64,000 bases of DNA. Source: DAINPP01 sp963667315. Its GTDB lineage: Bacteria; Thermotogota; Thermotogae; MWEM01. A program made the position numbers and the translations under genes. Shown here one piece after another: positions 1-8,812 of this stretch. A model generated the notes under the pieces. It was given only the letters and a program-made list of their open reading frames with translations, had not been told where the DNA came from and searched no databases. The number at the start of each line of letters is the position of its first letter. The stretch's first letter is position 1. The DNA lies in NCBI GenBank assembly GCA_963667315.1, contig OY763325.1, positions 3,472,001-3,536,000 on the forward strand. Direction: 5' to 3'.

Positions 1-1512
1 AAGCAGCATCCTCAGAGACTTTTTATCGATCTTACCGTTTGAGAGTCTTGGGAATTCTTCCATTCTGATATATTCCGTAGGAACGACCTGAATTCTCATG
101 TGGAGGTACTGCATGAATTTTAATTTTTCCACTTCGGTATCCGATGTGTAAATGAGGGTGATAACTTCCTTTTCTTCCTGAAAAATAGTACAGCAGTCTT
201 TGATTTCCGACATCGAAAGGGCAGCGGCCTCAATTTCTCCCAGTTCAATTCTCGTTCCTTTGTATTTTATCTGCGACCCCTTTCTACCGATGAATTGAAT
301 GATGTCATTTTCATCATATGTGGCAAGATCTCCGGTTTTATAGCAGATATCACGATAATCGTTGTGAAGCGGATTCTGAACGAAGGTTTCTGCTGTTATC
401 TCTTTTTTATGCCAGTACCCGGAGCCCACACTGATCCCTCTGATATAGACTTCTCCAGCCTCACCGGGGCGAATACTCTTCCCCGCTTTGTTGATGATCA
501 GGATTTCCCGGTTGTCAAAAGCCTTTCCCGCCGGCATCATCTCTTCTTCGGATAGTTTTTCGTCAGCGATATAATAACTGCACACATCCGTTGTCTCCGT
601 TGGACCGTAAACATTGGAATATTCAACCTCCGGCAGATGTTTTTTCCAGTAGTTCAACAATTTAACCGGCATAACATCGCCACCAAACTGAACCTGTTTC
701 AGGTATAACGGTTTTTCTTCTCTAAATGCGTCTTCGTTGGCGATCATTTTAATTAGGGGAGTGGTATAAAAAAGGGTATTGATCTTATACTCATTTAATT
801 CATGGATAATGTCCCGCAATCTTTCTATCGCTGTTCTTTTTTTCTCGGGTCTGATGATGACCATCCGAGCCCCGTAGAAGACCATGGGATACATCTCCGG
901 AACGATGGCATCGTAACAGAAATAATTCTTACTGCTGATGATGGCCTCTGAATCGATTTTAAACGATCTGTTTAATTGTAATAAATGATCGTAAAGCGCG
1001 CGATGTGAAATGATGACGCCTTTCGGATCACCGGTGGAACCGGAAGTATGAACGATATAAACCGGGTCGACGTCTATAATTTTTCTATACCCGAAGACCT
1101 CCGGAGACTCATTTTCCGATACTTCAATATTCTCCTCCAGTAACAACGAAGAGACAGAGATACCGTTTTTGATAAACAGTTTGGTCTTGTTCAGATCCGT
1201 AATAATCAATGCCGGATCGATAGAATTGAGAATTTTTCCAATCTTGTAAAGGGGGAATTCCTTGATGACGGGGACATAAAAATGTCCCGAGTACAGGACA
1301 CCCAGCATGGCGGCAACGAAATCAAATCCCTCATTCAGGCAAACGACAACAGGCCGGTTTATCTTGCCGTTTAACCTTTTTTCTAACCTTGAGCCTATTT
1401 GAACGGCCCGCCTTCGCAATTCTGAAAAGGTATGTTCCCCGGCGTTATCGATAATGGCGATCTTTTCCCCATATCTCTTGACGGTTGATTCAAACCTGTC
1501 AACGGTTGTCAT
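1..1512 (-). CDS. stand-alone amino-acid adenylation enzyme, third of three (3' end outside window)
   Basis: Open for 504 codons from an ATG at 1512 to the window edge, so the C-terminus is missing. It has the adenylate-forming core motifs in order: A3 'HTSGSTGDPKG', A4 with an Asp in 'CYDAIVPEM', A5 'NVYGPTETTD', A7 'YKTGDLATY', A8 'GRKGSQIKYKGTRIELGEIE' and A10 'NGKIDKK' with the catalytic Lys. The A4 Asp is the residue that binds an amino-acid alpha-amino group in NRPS/DltA-type enzymes, so the substrate is probably an amino acid. The enzyme would make an aminoacyl-AMP and load a carrier protein, which must lie elsewhere. Its start overlaps the preceding gene by 14 bp, pointing to translational coupling. 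Substrate is not deducible. Confidence 0.88.
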   Translation of the reverse strand, partial: MTTVDRFESTVKRYGEKIAIIDNAGEHTFSELRRRAVQIGSRLEKRLNGKINRPVVVCLNEGFDFVAAMLGVLYSGHFYVPVIKEFPLYKIGKILNSIDPALIITDLNKTKLFIKNGISVSSLLLEENIEVSENESPEVFGYRKIIDVDPVYIVHTSGSTGDPKGVIISHRALYDHLLQLNRSFKIDSEAIISSKNYFCYDAIVPEMYPMVFYGARMVIIRPEKKRTAIERLRDIIHELNEYKINTLFYTTPLIKMIANEDAFREEKPLYLKQVQFGGDVMPVKLLNYWKKHLPEVEYSNVYGPTETTDVCSYYIADEKLSEEEMMPAGKAFDNREILIINKAGKSIRPGEAGEVYIRGISVGSGYWHKKEITAETFVQNPLHNDYRDICYKTGDLATYDENDIIQFIGRKGSQIKYKGTRIELGEIEAAALSMSEIKDCCTIFQEEKEVITLIYTSDTEVEKLKFMQYLHMRIQVVPTEYIRMEEFPRLSNGKIDKKSLRMLL

Positions 1513-3058
1513 CTGAACACATCTCCTTCAGCTCATCTGAAAGCTTTTTTCGGTCGATCTTCCCGCTTGTATTGTAGGGGAACTTCGTCAAACGGATAAA
1601 TTCAGCGGGCATAACGGGAACTCTGTCGTAAAGAAAACGCATGATCGCAATCTTTTGGATGGTTGCTGCCGCCTCGTAGAAAACGATGATTTTCTGTGAC
1701 GCTTCAAGGTAAAAAGTTGCACAATTACTGATCCCTTCCATGGCATTGATAGCCGCTTCGAATTCCCCGAGTTCCAGACGGAGCCCGTGAAATTGAATCT
1801 GAGAATCCTTTCTGCCGATGAACATGATCTCGCCTTTATCGTTGTAAGTTGCCAGATCTCCTGTCCGATAGCAGATGTCCTCATAATCATCATGCAGCGG
1901 GTTTTGAATGAAGACTTCAGCTGTTTTGTCCTGCTTGTTCCAGTAGCCACAGGAAACCCCTGTTCCCCTGACGAGAATTTCCCCTTTTTCCCCGGGTTTT
2001 ACCGGTTTGTTTTCACTGTTCAGGATCAAAATATCCGTGTTCTCACAGGGAATACCGATGGGAAGTGGTTCATCATCGTCAAACTCCCGGTCGATGATGT
2101 AATAACTGCATACATCGGTGATCTCCGTTGGACCATACAGATTGGCATATTGGACATCCGGCAGATGCTGCCGCCAGTAGTTCAGCTGTTTGTTGGGCAT
2201 GACTTCCCCACAGAAAAGGACCTGTTCAAGATATTCCGGTTTTCTATCGGCAAACCCGTCGTTGTTGGCGAACAACTTCAACATGGAAGGGGTATAAAAG
2301 ATGAGCGTTACTGCGTAGGTGTTCAATTCATCGATGATGTTTTGCATATATTGCCGCATGAGCTTTTGCTTATCCTTCTCATTCTTGTCTTCTCTGTTCT
2401 GTTTCAATATCATTTTCGCCCCGTAACAGAGGGTGCTGAAGATATCCAGAATAGAATTGTCAAATCCAAAACTGTTCTTGCAGCTGATGATCGTTTTATC
2501 GCTTATCATGAACGTTCTGCCGAACCAGTCAATGTAATCCAGCAGGCTTCTATGTTGTATGACAACCCCTTTGGGATCACCGGTGGAACCGGAAGTATGC
2601 ATGATATATGCGGGATCCATATCGATTGATTTTCTGAAGCCTGTGGGCAAGGTCTTTGATTCAGTATTTGGGATCTCCTCAACGATCATCAGTTTTGATA
2701 CTGAAACACCTGCTTTTATAATTGAGGAGGAACTTTTCAAATCGGTTATGATTAGCTCCGGGTTGATGGACTGAATGTTCTTCTGTCGTCTCAATTTTGG
2801 GGTTTCTGTTATCAGGGGGACATAAAAATTCCCCGAATAGAAAATCCCCATGATGGTTGCCATGTATTCGAACCCTTCAACCATGCTGGTCATAATCGGT
2901 ATATTGGTTTGTCCATGTACCCTCAGTTCTATTTCAACGGCAATTTTCAAAGCCTTCCGATGCAGTTCCCGAAAACTGTAGCTTCCCTTGTCATCAATGA
3001 CGGCAATATTGGTGCCAAGTAGATTGACTGTCTGTTCAAATCGTTTGATTAATTCCAT
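1499..3058 (-). CDS. stand-alone amino-acid adenylation enzyme, second of three
   Basis: 519 aa, about the length of DltA-type single-domain ligases, with no attached condensation or carrier domain. Motifs seen: A3 'MHTSGSTGDPKGVVIQH' near residue 150, A4 'FGFDNSILD' with the amino-acid-binding Asp, A5 'NLYGPTEITD', A6 'GEILVRGTGVSCGYW', A7 'YRTGDLATY', A8 'GRKDSQIQFHGLRLELGEFE' and A10 'TSGKIDRKKL'. All catalytic motifs are intact. It is clearly paralogous to both neighbours along its whole length. Its start overlaps the stop of the upstream gene by 23 bp, so the three are one transcript from the promoter side near 4.6 kb. Expected role: ATP-dependent activation of an amino acid and thioesterification to a separate carrier protein. 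Confidence 0.9.
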   Translation of the reverse strand: MELIKRFEQTVNLLGTNIAVIDDKGSYSFRELHRKALKIAVEIELRVHGQTNIPIMTSMVEGFEYMATIMGIFYSGNFYVPLITETPKLRRQKNIQSINPELIITDLKSSSSIIKAGVSVSKLMIVEEIPNTESKTLPTGFRKSIDMDPAYIMHTSGSTGDPKGVVIQHRSLLDYIDWFGRTFMISDKTIISCKNSFGFDNSILDIFSTLCYGAKMILKQNREDKNEKDKQKLMRQYMQNIIDELNTYAVTLIFYTPSMLKLFANNDGFADRKPEYLEQVLFCGEVMPNKQLNYWRQHLPDVQYANLYGPTEITDVCSYYIIDREFDDDEPLPIGIPCENTDILILNSENKPVKPGEKGEILVRGTGVSCGYWNKQDKTAEVFIQNPLHDDYEDICYRTGDLATYNDKGEIMFIGRKDSQIQFHGLRLELGEFEAAINAMEGISNCATFYLEASQKIIVFYEAAATIQKIAIMRFLYDRVPVMPAEFIRLTKFPYNTSGKIDRKKLSDELKEMCSDDNR

Positions 3059-4580
3059 AATAATTATATAAGCTCTCCTTTAACTCTTTTCTGTCAATTT
3101 TTCCGTTTCGGTTGAGTGGTAGCGTGTCTACCCGGATATATTCCGTTGGGGCTGCCAACAGCTTTTTATGAAGAAAATTCAAGATCTTGCGCTTTTCGAT
3201 GTCTGAATCCGATTCATAGATCAGGATAATCTTGTAGAGCTCCTCAACGAAAAAGGCAGCACATCGACTGATTCCGGGAAACAACAAAGCAAATTGTTCG
3301 ATTTCACCCAGTTCGATTCTTGCCCCATAAAACTGAATCTGCTGGTCGACACGACCGAGAAACATGATCTCACCCTTTTCATTGAAGGTTCCCAAATCCC
3401 CCGTTTTGTAACAGATATCCTCATAATCATCGTGCAGGGGATTTTGAACGAAGACTTCTGCCGTTTTATCCGGATTCCGCCAGTATCCGGCAGAAACCCC
3501 CGTTCCGCGAACGTAGAGCTCTCCCGTTTCACCGGTCTTTACAGGCTCCATGGCATCGTTCAGAATCATAATCGCCGTGTTTTCACAAGGACTTCCGATT
3601 GGCAGTGGTTCATCATCTCTAAATTCCCGGTCAACGATATAATATGTACAGAATTCGGTCGCTTCCGTCGGACCATACATGTTGGCGAATGTCACGTGGG
3701 GCAGATGTTTTCGCCAGTAATTGAGATGCTTATTGTGCATGACTTCTCCGGCAAACAGAATGTGGGTGAAAAATTCCGGCTTGAAATCCTTGAATCCGTC
3801 AGCCTGTTCAATGTCCTTAAAGGTGGAAGGACCGTAAAGGGCGAAATTTACCTTATAATGGTTTAGCTCGTGAATGGTCTGTTTCAAACGTTGTTCATCG
3901 GAGACCTTTTCCTTTGGGCGTGTCACGATTAAACGGGAGCCAAAACACAGCAGGGCGTATATCTCATGGATGACACCGTCGAATCCAAATGGATTTTTAC
4001 AGCTCATAATCGTTCTTTCGGTGATGTTGAAAGTCTTCCCCATCCAGTCGATGAAGTCAATGACACTGTTGTGCCGGATGACGACACCCTTTGGAATACC
4101 GGTTGACCCTGTCGTATACATGATGTAGAGTGGATCCATATCTATAATCAGTTTATATCCTGTGGGGCTTTGTGATGCATGATTGTCGAGAACCAAATCA
4201 TCAAGTAATAGAAATGAGGACACCCTTGCCCCGTTTTTGATCAAGGTCTGGGAGTTGTTCAGATCAGTGATGATCAAAGCCGGATCGATCGACTGAACGA
4301 TCTGCTGCATCATGGGACCGGGAAATCCCTTTGTGATCGGGACATAAAAATTTCCCGAGTACAAAACACCTATGATCGCTGCAATATAGTCAAACCCTTC
4401 ATCAAGACAGATGAGAATTGGCTTGTTTATCCTGCCGTTCATCTGCTTTTCAATTGCCGATGCAATCGAAATCGCTTTCTTCCTTAATTCGTGAAAAGGA
4501 TGATCCCCGTCGTTATCTGTAATGGCAACACTATCTGTAAACCTGTCAACTGTTTTTTCAAATCGTCTGATTAATTCCAT
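3036..4580 (-). CDS. stand-alone amino-acid adenylation enzyme, first of three
   Basis: 514 aa. First gene of the minus-strand adenylation operon. Motifs: A3 'MYTTGSTGIPKGVVIRH', A4 'FGFDGVIHEIYALL' with the Asp expected for amino-acid substrates, A5 'NMYGPTEATEF', A7 'YKTGDLGTF', A8 'GRVDQQIQFYGARIELGEIE', A10 'RNGKIDRKEL'. The residues around the binding pocket differ from those of the two downstream paralogues (for example after the A4 Asp), so the three probably activate different amino acids. It lies divergent to an EamA-type exporter. No carrier protein, condensation domain or thioesterase is visible in this window; these would be expected beyond the left edge. Confidence 0.9.
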   Translation of the reverse strand: MELIRRFEKTVDRFTDSVAITDNDGDHPFHELRKKAISIASAIEKQMNGRINKPILICLDEGFDYIAAIIGVLYSGNFYVPITKGFPGPMMQQIVQSIDPALIITDLNNSQTLIKNGARVSSFLLLDDLVLDNHASQSPTGYKLIIDMDPLYIMYTTGSTGIPKGVVIRHNSVIDFIDWMGKTFNITERTIMSCKNPFGFDGVIHEIYALLCFGSRLIVTRPKEKVSDEQRLKQTIHELNHYKVNFALYGPSTFKDIEQADGFKDFKPEFFTHILFAGEVMHNKHLNYWRKHLPHVTFANMYGPTEATEFCTYYIVDREFRDDEPLPIGSPCENTAIMILNDAMEPVKTGETGELYVRGTGVSAGYWRNPDKTAEVFVQNPLHDDYEDICYKTGDLGTFNEKGEIMFLGRVDQQIQFYGARIELGEIEQFALLFPGISRCAAFFVEELYKIILIYESDSDIEKRKILNFLHKKLLAAPTEYIRVDTLPLNRNGKIDRKELKESLYNYYGINQTI

Positions 4581-4913
4581 TTTCTCACATTCCTTTGCTG
4601 AATCATCTTGTTACAAGGTCAATCTTTCCCGAAGATTATAACCTTTGAATTTTAAGGGATGATGACGGTGAAGTGTTTATAATCTTTTTCTGATTGAAAT
4701 CAAATGATTGCAAAGTGGTTTAAAAAATGAGTGAAAAAAAAAGATATAAAGACTGAAAATTATGTGTTTTTTTGTGTTATAGTGCAAGTAATAAGTATCA
4801 GAGAGGAAAAAGTATCGCGTGTATCGTTTGATAGCCTTGCCTCCAATAGGACAGTATGATTCAATGACAGGTCATGAACACAAATAAGAAAATGCAATAG
4901 AGAGGAGTAGAGA
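4581..4913. promoter_or_regulatory. divergent intergenic region with putative promoters
   Basis: 333 bp without a gene. On the minus strand a TATAAT lies at 4640-4635 for the adenylation operon, without a clear -35. On the plus strand TGTTATAGT at 4775-4783 is a possible extended -10 for the EamA gene, leaving a leader of about 125 nt. No operator-like palindrome stands out. Confidence 0.4.
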
Positions 4914-5813
4914 ATGCTTAAAAAAATGAATCCGGATCTGATGCTGGCTATTGTAGCCGTCATCTGGGGAACCGGTTTTATCGCAACTGAATATGCCTTT
5001 GATGCGGGGATGACCCCGGCGTTGATCCTTGTTCTTCGTTTTGGATTCGCCGCCTTGCTGCTTGGCATAATCCTTTGGAAAGATCTGACTAAGATATCCC
5101 GGCGTGTATGGCTTCGTGGTGCCGGTGCCGGTGTATTCCTTTTTCTGGGGTTTTTCTTTCAGACACTGGGTCAGAGCATGACCACCGTTTCCAACAGTGC
5201 CTTTTTAACGGCGGTAAATGTTGTTCTTGTACCGTTTATCGTCTGGTTGTTGACCCGCCATAAACCGAAGACCAAAATATTCTTCACGGCGGCTTTGACT
5301 TTTGTCGGTATTGTTATTCTAACGGTTGATCTGACTGGGAATATTGCGTTTAACATCGGGGATGTCTATGTGTTGATCTGTGCGGTTATGTTCGCCAGTC
5401 ATATCGCTTATACGGGTATTGCGGTCAAGGATGCCAATCCGGTCCATATCACATTCATCCAAATGGTGACGGCAACCGTCTTGTCCGCCTTAAGTATCGG
5501 TATCTTTGGTGTAGGTGACGTCACCGGCATGAACTTTATGGGAGGCCTTCCGGCGGTTATCTATCTGGGGATTTTCAGTACCTGTATCTGCTTTTTTCTG
5601 CAAACCAGTGCCCAGAAGAGAACCACAGCGGGGAAAGCAGGCATCATCATGTCCACCGAAAGCTTCTTTGGCAGTCTGTTTTCCGTGTTATTAGGGATGG
5701 AGCCGTTGACACCGAAAATCGTGATTGGGGGAATCATCATCCTGACAGCGGTTATTTTGACCGAGACAGATTTGAATCCTGCAAGGTTCAAAAAATCAAA
5801 AGAGAAGGCTTGA
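4914..5813 (+). CDS. EamA/DMT-family membrane transporter
   Basis: 299 aa with about ten hydrophobic segments arranged as two EamA halves (roughly residues 8-140 and 150-285). The N-terminus 'LAIVAVIWGTGFIATEYAF' and the internal 'NSAFLTAVNVVLVPFIVWLL' are typical of drug/metabolite-transporter superfamily exporters. The second half ends with a conserved Glu-containing 'STESFFGSLFSVLLGMEPLT' segment. The start is supported by AGAGGAG upstream of the ATG. Members export amino acids, metabolites or drugs across the inner membrane. The divergent adenylation genes make export of an amino-acid-derived product conceivable, but that is inference. A bidirectional terminator follows. Confidence 0.9.
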   Translation: MLKKMNPDLMLAIVAVIWGTGFIATEYAFDAGMTPALILVLRFGFAALLLGIILWKDLTKISRRVWLRGAGAGVFLFLGFFFQTLGQSMTTVSNSAFLTAVNVVLVPFIVWLLTRHKPKTKIFFTAALTFVGIVILTVDLTGNIAFNIGDVYVLICAVMFASHIAYTGIAVKDANPVHITFIQMVTATVLSALSIGIFGVGDVTGMNFMGGLPAVIYLGIFSTCICFFLQTSAQKRTTAGKAGIIMSTESFFGSLFSVLLGMEPLTPKIVIGGIIILTAVILTETDLNPARFKKSKEKA

Positions 5814-5856
5814 CTGAAACGAAACTATTAAATCAGAAAGCGGATTTGCAGTATAT

Positions 5857-5890
5857 AAAAAAAGACAGGTTTTTAAAGCCTGTCTTTTTT
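5857..5890. terminator. bidirectional intrinsic terminator
   Basis: Inverted repeat GACAGG (5864-5869) / CCTGTC (5879-5884), extended by the flanking A run and T run. It separates the EamA gene from the convergent minus-strand gene and could serve both. Confidence 0.8.
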
Positions 5891-5940
5891 GGTGTTTATA
5901 CTTATTATAAGGATAACCCAAAATCGAATGATTTGATTTA

Positions 5941-6207
5941 TTACTGATTACGTCCGTACTGATGTCCGGTTCCATCCTGTGGCTGCAGGGGGACACCATC
6001 ACATTCTCCGGTACCATCTCCGGAACCATTGCCTTCTCCGAGGTTATCGCAGATACCATCGCCATCCTCATCCACAAATTCCTGAATCTGCTGCCGGTCA
6101 CCGCTGCCCTGTCCGTTTCCACTGTTTACCGCCATCATATTTCCCGCTGCGAGCGTGAGTCCGCCGATCATGAGTGTTACCAATAAAATTGTGATTACCT
6201 TTTTCAT
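5941..6207 (-). CDS. small secreted protein with a calcium-binding-like Asp loop
   Basis: 88 aa. An N-terminal signal peptide (residues 1-22, hydrophobic core 'ITILLVTLMIGGLTLAA') is followed by a Gly/Gln/Asp-rich region. 'FVDEDGDGICDN' matches the DxDxDG pattern of EF-hand/dockerin or thrombospondin-3 calcium loops, with a second Cys in 'GTGECDG' that could pair with the first. The start has AAGGAGGAATCAACG just upstream. Small exported proteins with this 'DEDGDGICDN' motif are a recurrent uncharacterised type in Firmicutes-like genomes. Function unknown; possibly extracellular metal binding. Confidence 0.75.
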   Translation of the reverse strand: MKKVITILLVTLMIGGLTLAAGNMMAVNSGNGQGSGDRQQIQEFVDEDGDGICDNLGEGNGSGDGTGECDGVPLQPQDGTGHQYGRNQ

Positions 6208-6314
6208 CGTTGATTCCTCCTTTGATTTTGTTTTACAGGTCTACTATAATCCTTGAAGCTTAGAGGAATCTGATAATCAGCTTAGCGTTTGCTTAGAAAA
6301 AGGTTTTATTCCAT

Positions 6315-7529
6315 TTACTCCGAATAATCGACAATCGCCTTGCAAAACTGATATAAGTCGATATTGGGATCTTCAAATTCTTTTAAGTGGGATCTGATAT
6401 GATAGATTTCGTTTTCAATGACATCAGGGTAGCTCATGTGATTGTAATAGATATACAGGAAATCTCTCCAATGGGTATCTTCGGCAAATGAAGTATTCTG
6501 AGGGATATAGTTGTAAAAGAAATCCTGTGGCATAAATCCCTGCTGCATCTGTGGCCAGTAAATGGATAAACCACCTGCATCCGTCCAGTCAGATCCGTTT
6601 CGTTTGTAGATGACCATTTGATCCAGAGTGTTCAATACGATCTGAGCCTTTTCCTGAACAGTGGTAAAGGGATCATCGGAGAGGATGGTATCGACCATCT
6701 CTTTGAACTGTCGGCTTAAATCGTTTATATATGCCATATCGACCACTGAAAGCGTGATGGACGTTTCTCCGGGATGTGCCTGATTGTAAAAGTCTACAAC
6801 AGCCGTGCCAATTTCTTCCGGTGAATGCTTGTAATCTGAGGAGAAATAGGAGATGATGTCCGCCAGAGGCCAGGTCGTACCTGAGTTTTCTGAGCCTACA
6901 ACGATGTTACTGCCACTGTTTTGAATTTCATGCAGGACTTCAATCATCTGCATCAGACAGGCGTCAAGCATCAAAAGATCGAAATCGGTTTTAGCTGTTT
7001 CCAAAGCGGTTGAAAGTTCTTTCAGTGTCATGAATTGACCCTCACTGGTTTCATCAATCACAAGGCCTCTCCAGCCGTAGCCATGATCACCGATCATCAG
7101 AGCATACCGTTTAGCCGGGTATTCTTTGTGAGCCCAATTGATGAAGTCGGATAAGGTCTTGGGGTCTGCCATGTTGACTTCTCTTCCCCCCAGTCCGTCT
7201 CCCCAATCTTTAACGGCATTGTCAGGAACAGGCTCCATTCCGGGGGTGTAGTAAAAGCGGTGAGCGATGGTCCAACCGTCAAAATCTGCCCTTCCGGGGA
7301 TTCTATCAAATTGTATGACAACGTTTATTTTTTCTGTACTCCCAACGTTCCGGGCAATCATTTCATGAAATGCGGCAATAAAATCCTGTTGCATGGCAGG
7401 TTCATCCCCATCGAGATAAAGCATCAACGTCCATTCTTTTGGGTGTTGTGAAAGGAAGAAACAGCCGGATAATAACATAATGGTAAAAAGCATTATCATG
7501 AAGAGCAAAAATTTTTTTATTTTTTTCAT
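6315..7529 (-). CDS. clostripain-like (peptidase C11) lipoprotein
   Basis: 404 aa from the ATG at 7529, chosen over an upstream in-frame ATG because GAGGGGG sits at proper distance from it. A lipoprotein signal peptide ends in 'MLLSGC' (Cys23). The caspase-like fold signature of peptidase family C11 is visible: catalytic His149 in 'MIGDHGYGW' and catalytic Cys191 in 'LMLDACLMQMIEVLHEI'. 'WTLMLYLDGD' is the usual family N-terminal strand. Expected activity: cysteine endopeptidase with basic P1 preference, anchored outside the membrane. Monocistronic; TGCTATACT at 7611-7603 (minus) is its likely extended -10. Confidence 0.92.
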   Translation of the reverse strand: MKKIKKFLLFMIMLFTIMLLSGCFFLSQHPKEWTLMLYLDGDEPAMQQDFIAAFHEMIARNVGSTEKINVVIQFDRIPGRADFDGWTIAHRFYYTPGMEPVPDNAVKDWGDGLGGREVNMADPKTLSDFINWAHKEYPAKRYALMIGDHGYGWRGLVIDETSEGQFMTLKELSTALETAKTDFDLLMLDACLMQMIEVLHEIQNSGSNIVVGSENSGTTWPLADIISYFSSDYKHSPEEIGTAVVDFYNQAHPGETSITLSVVDMAYINDLSRQFKEMVDTILSDDPFTTVQEKAQIVLNTLDQMVIYKRNGSDWTDAGGLSIYWPQMQQGFMPQDFFYNYIPQNTSFAEDTHWRDFLYIYYNHMSYPDVIENEIYHIRSHLKEFEDPNIDLYQFCKAIVDYSE

Positions 7530-7602
7530 GCCCATACCCCCTCTTAATTTTGAACTACAGCCTTTCAGCATATCTGATTTTTATTAACTCACCACGTTAA
7601 AT

Positions 7603-7611
7603 AGTATAGCA
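7603..7611 (-). promoter_or_regulatory. extended -10 promoter of the clostripain-like gene
   Basis: Minus-strand TGCTATACT, one of a family of TGnTATAAT-type elements in this window. No convincing -35 was found. Confidence 0.5.
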
Positions 7612-7831
7612 TACTGCATTTCGACTTATTGAAAATAGAGCATGATTTTCACACCTGTTACTTCTTTTACCATTGATACGATTTTTATGAAACAATAAGG
7701 AGTTTGTTTCAAATGTGATACTTCGAAAAATGAAAATCAGTTTTCGTCCAGTAAACCCTTAAAAATCGGAGCTATTTTCCCTTAATCGAACATAGTTGAG
7801 AATAAATTATGATAATCGACTTGAATAAAGT

Positions 7832-7860
7832 TTGCCGAAGAGAAAGAATCGGTATATAAT
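7832..7860 (+). promoter_or_regulatory. sigma-70 promoter of the GDPD gene
   Basis: TTGCCG at 7832-7837, 17 bp spacer, TATAAT at 7855-7860. The operator GAAAAGGTTTTC begins 7 bp downstream, so it would cover the transcription start. Confidence 0.7.
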
Positions 7861-7867
7861 CATTCGT

Positions 7868-7879
7868 GAAAAGGTTTTC
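7868..7879. promoter_or_regulatory. LacI-family operator 1
   Basis: GAAAAGGTTTTC, a near-palindrome of the kind bound by LacI/GalR regulators. The longer string GTGAAAAGGTTTTCTTA recurs exactly before the LacI gene, linking the two promoters. Confidence 0.65.
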
Positions 7880-7896
7880 TTAACTTATTAGAGGGG

Positions 7897-8640
7897 ATGA
7901 CAGAGATTTTAATATTAGCGCATAGAGGAACCGGCAAAGGTCCGGGAGAGAATTCAATCAACGCATTTAAACAGGGGCTGGTTGAAAAAGCAGATGGTCT
8001 TGAATTGGATATTCGTATCACAAAAGACCGGGTACCTGTTTGTGTACACGATGAAACACTGAAACGTGTTTTTGATAAAGATTTATCGATCAAAGATCTC
8101 ACTGTAACAGATCTTAAGGGGTTGAAACTATTTGATTCGGATAATATCTGTTCCTTACAGGAGGTATTCGAGAGATTCGGAAACGAGATCTTTTATGATG
8201 TTGAGATCAAAGACCCGGATGTCTTACCCGAATTCAAAGAGGTCGTACGCCACTTTCAACCCGTACGTCTAATGGTATCTTCGTTTAAACACGCTTGTCT
8301 GAATCATGTGAAAGAGCGGATTCCGGAGGCCTTGATTGCTCCGATTATAGATTTCAAGGGAGTAAATGATTATCGTTCATATATTCTGGATATGATACAG
8401 GGTTATTTACCCTACAGCTTGAATCTGGATTCCCGTTTTTTTCATGAAGATAACAGCGAGAAATTAAACTGGTTCAGGGATGTAAAAGCGGAATATGATG
8501 TGAAACTTGCGTTTTGGACGGTTAATACATCGGAAGAATTTGAGAAGATTGCCGCTGTTTGCGATTTTCTGATAACGGACAGACCGATGTTGTTGATCGA
8601 TCAGATGACATCATCAATGAAAAGGAAAACTTCAATTTAA
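7897..8640 (+). CDS. glycerophosphodiester phosphodiesterase
   Basis: 247 aa cytoplasmic GDPD of TIM-barrel type, hydrolysing glycerophosphodiesters to glycerol-3-phosphate and an alcohol. Family motifs are present: 'AHRGTGKGPGENS' (catalytic His and Glu), 'DGLELDIRITKD' (metal-binding Glu and Asp), 'PVCVHDETL' (second catalytic His), 'FYDVEIK' and the C-terminal 'FLITDRP'. The SD-like GAGGGG directly abuts the ATG, which is unusual; initiation slightly downstream at a rare ATT would give better spacing, but no other canonical codon is available before the catalytic His. A shared operator ties it to the following LacI gene and transporter. Confidence 0.92.
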   Translation: MTEILILAHRGTGKGPGENSINAFKQGLVEKADGLELDIRITKDRVPVCVHDETLKRVFDKDLSIKDLTVTDLKGLKLFDSDNICSLQEVFERFGNEIFYDVEIKDPDVLPEFKEVVRHFQPVRLMVSSFKHACLNHVKERIPEALIAPIIDFKGVNDYRSYILDMIQGYLPYSLNLDSRFFHEDNSEKLNWFRDVKAEYDVKLAFWTVNTSEEFEKIAAVCDFLITDRPMLLIDQMTSSMKRKTSI

Positions 8641-8693
8641 ATTCTTTGAAATACTAAACAAATTCTTAATATTCGTTTTGTACAATCAGTTGT

Positions 8694-8705
8694 GAAAAGG
8701 TTTTC
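8694..8705. promoter_or_regulatory. LacI-family operator 2
   Basis: Second GAAAAGGTTTTC, within the same 17-bp string as operator 1. It overlaps a possible promoter (TTGTGA 8690-8695, 16 bp, TATTAT 8712-8717), so binding would block polymerase. Confidence 0.6.
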
Positions 8706-8780
8706 TTATAGTATTATAGGTATTAATAGATTATTTGAATTTACAGAGTTTACGGTTTGTAAGCAATTCAGAAGAGTTCA

Positions 8781-8794
8781 AGAAAACGTTTTCT
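8781..8794. promoter_or_regulatory. LacI-family operator 3, perfect palindrome
   Basis: AGAAAACGTTTTCT, a perfect 14-bp palindrome with the central CG typical of LacI/GalR operators. It lies immediately before the ribosome binding site of the LacI gene, consistent with autoregulation or looping with operator 2. Confidence 0.7.
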
Positions 8795-8812
8795 CAGGAG
8801 GCGGGATAAATA

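Larger units (their letters stand above)
7530..7896. other. intergenic region between divergent clostripain and GDPD genes
   Basis: 367 bp. It holds the minus-strand extended -10 at 7603-7611 and, near the right end, the plus-strand promoter and LacI-type operator described separately. The middle (about 7620-7830) is AT-rich and I see no gene or strong hairpin there. Confidence 0.5.

Noticed and set aside
1787..2629. 280-codon open frame antisense to the second adenylation gene
   Set aside because: The minus-strand enzyme has all family motifs; the antisense product matches nothing and has no ribosome binding site.
8781..8794. CcpA cre site
   Set aside because: The palindrome fits LacI-type operators in general, but its position before the lacI gene and related copies only at this locus favour the local regulator.
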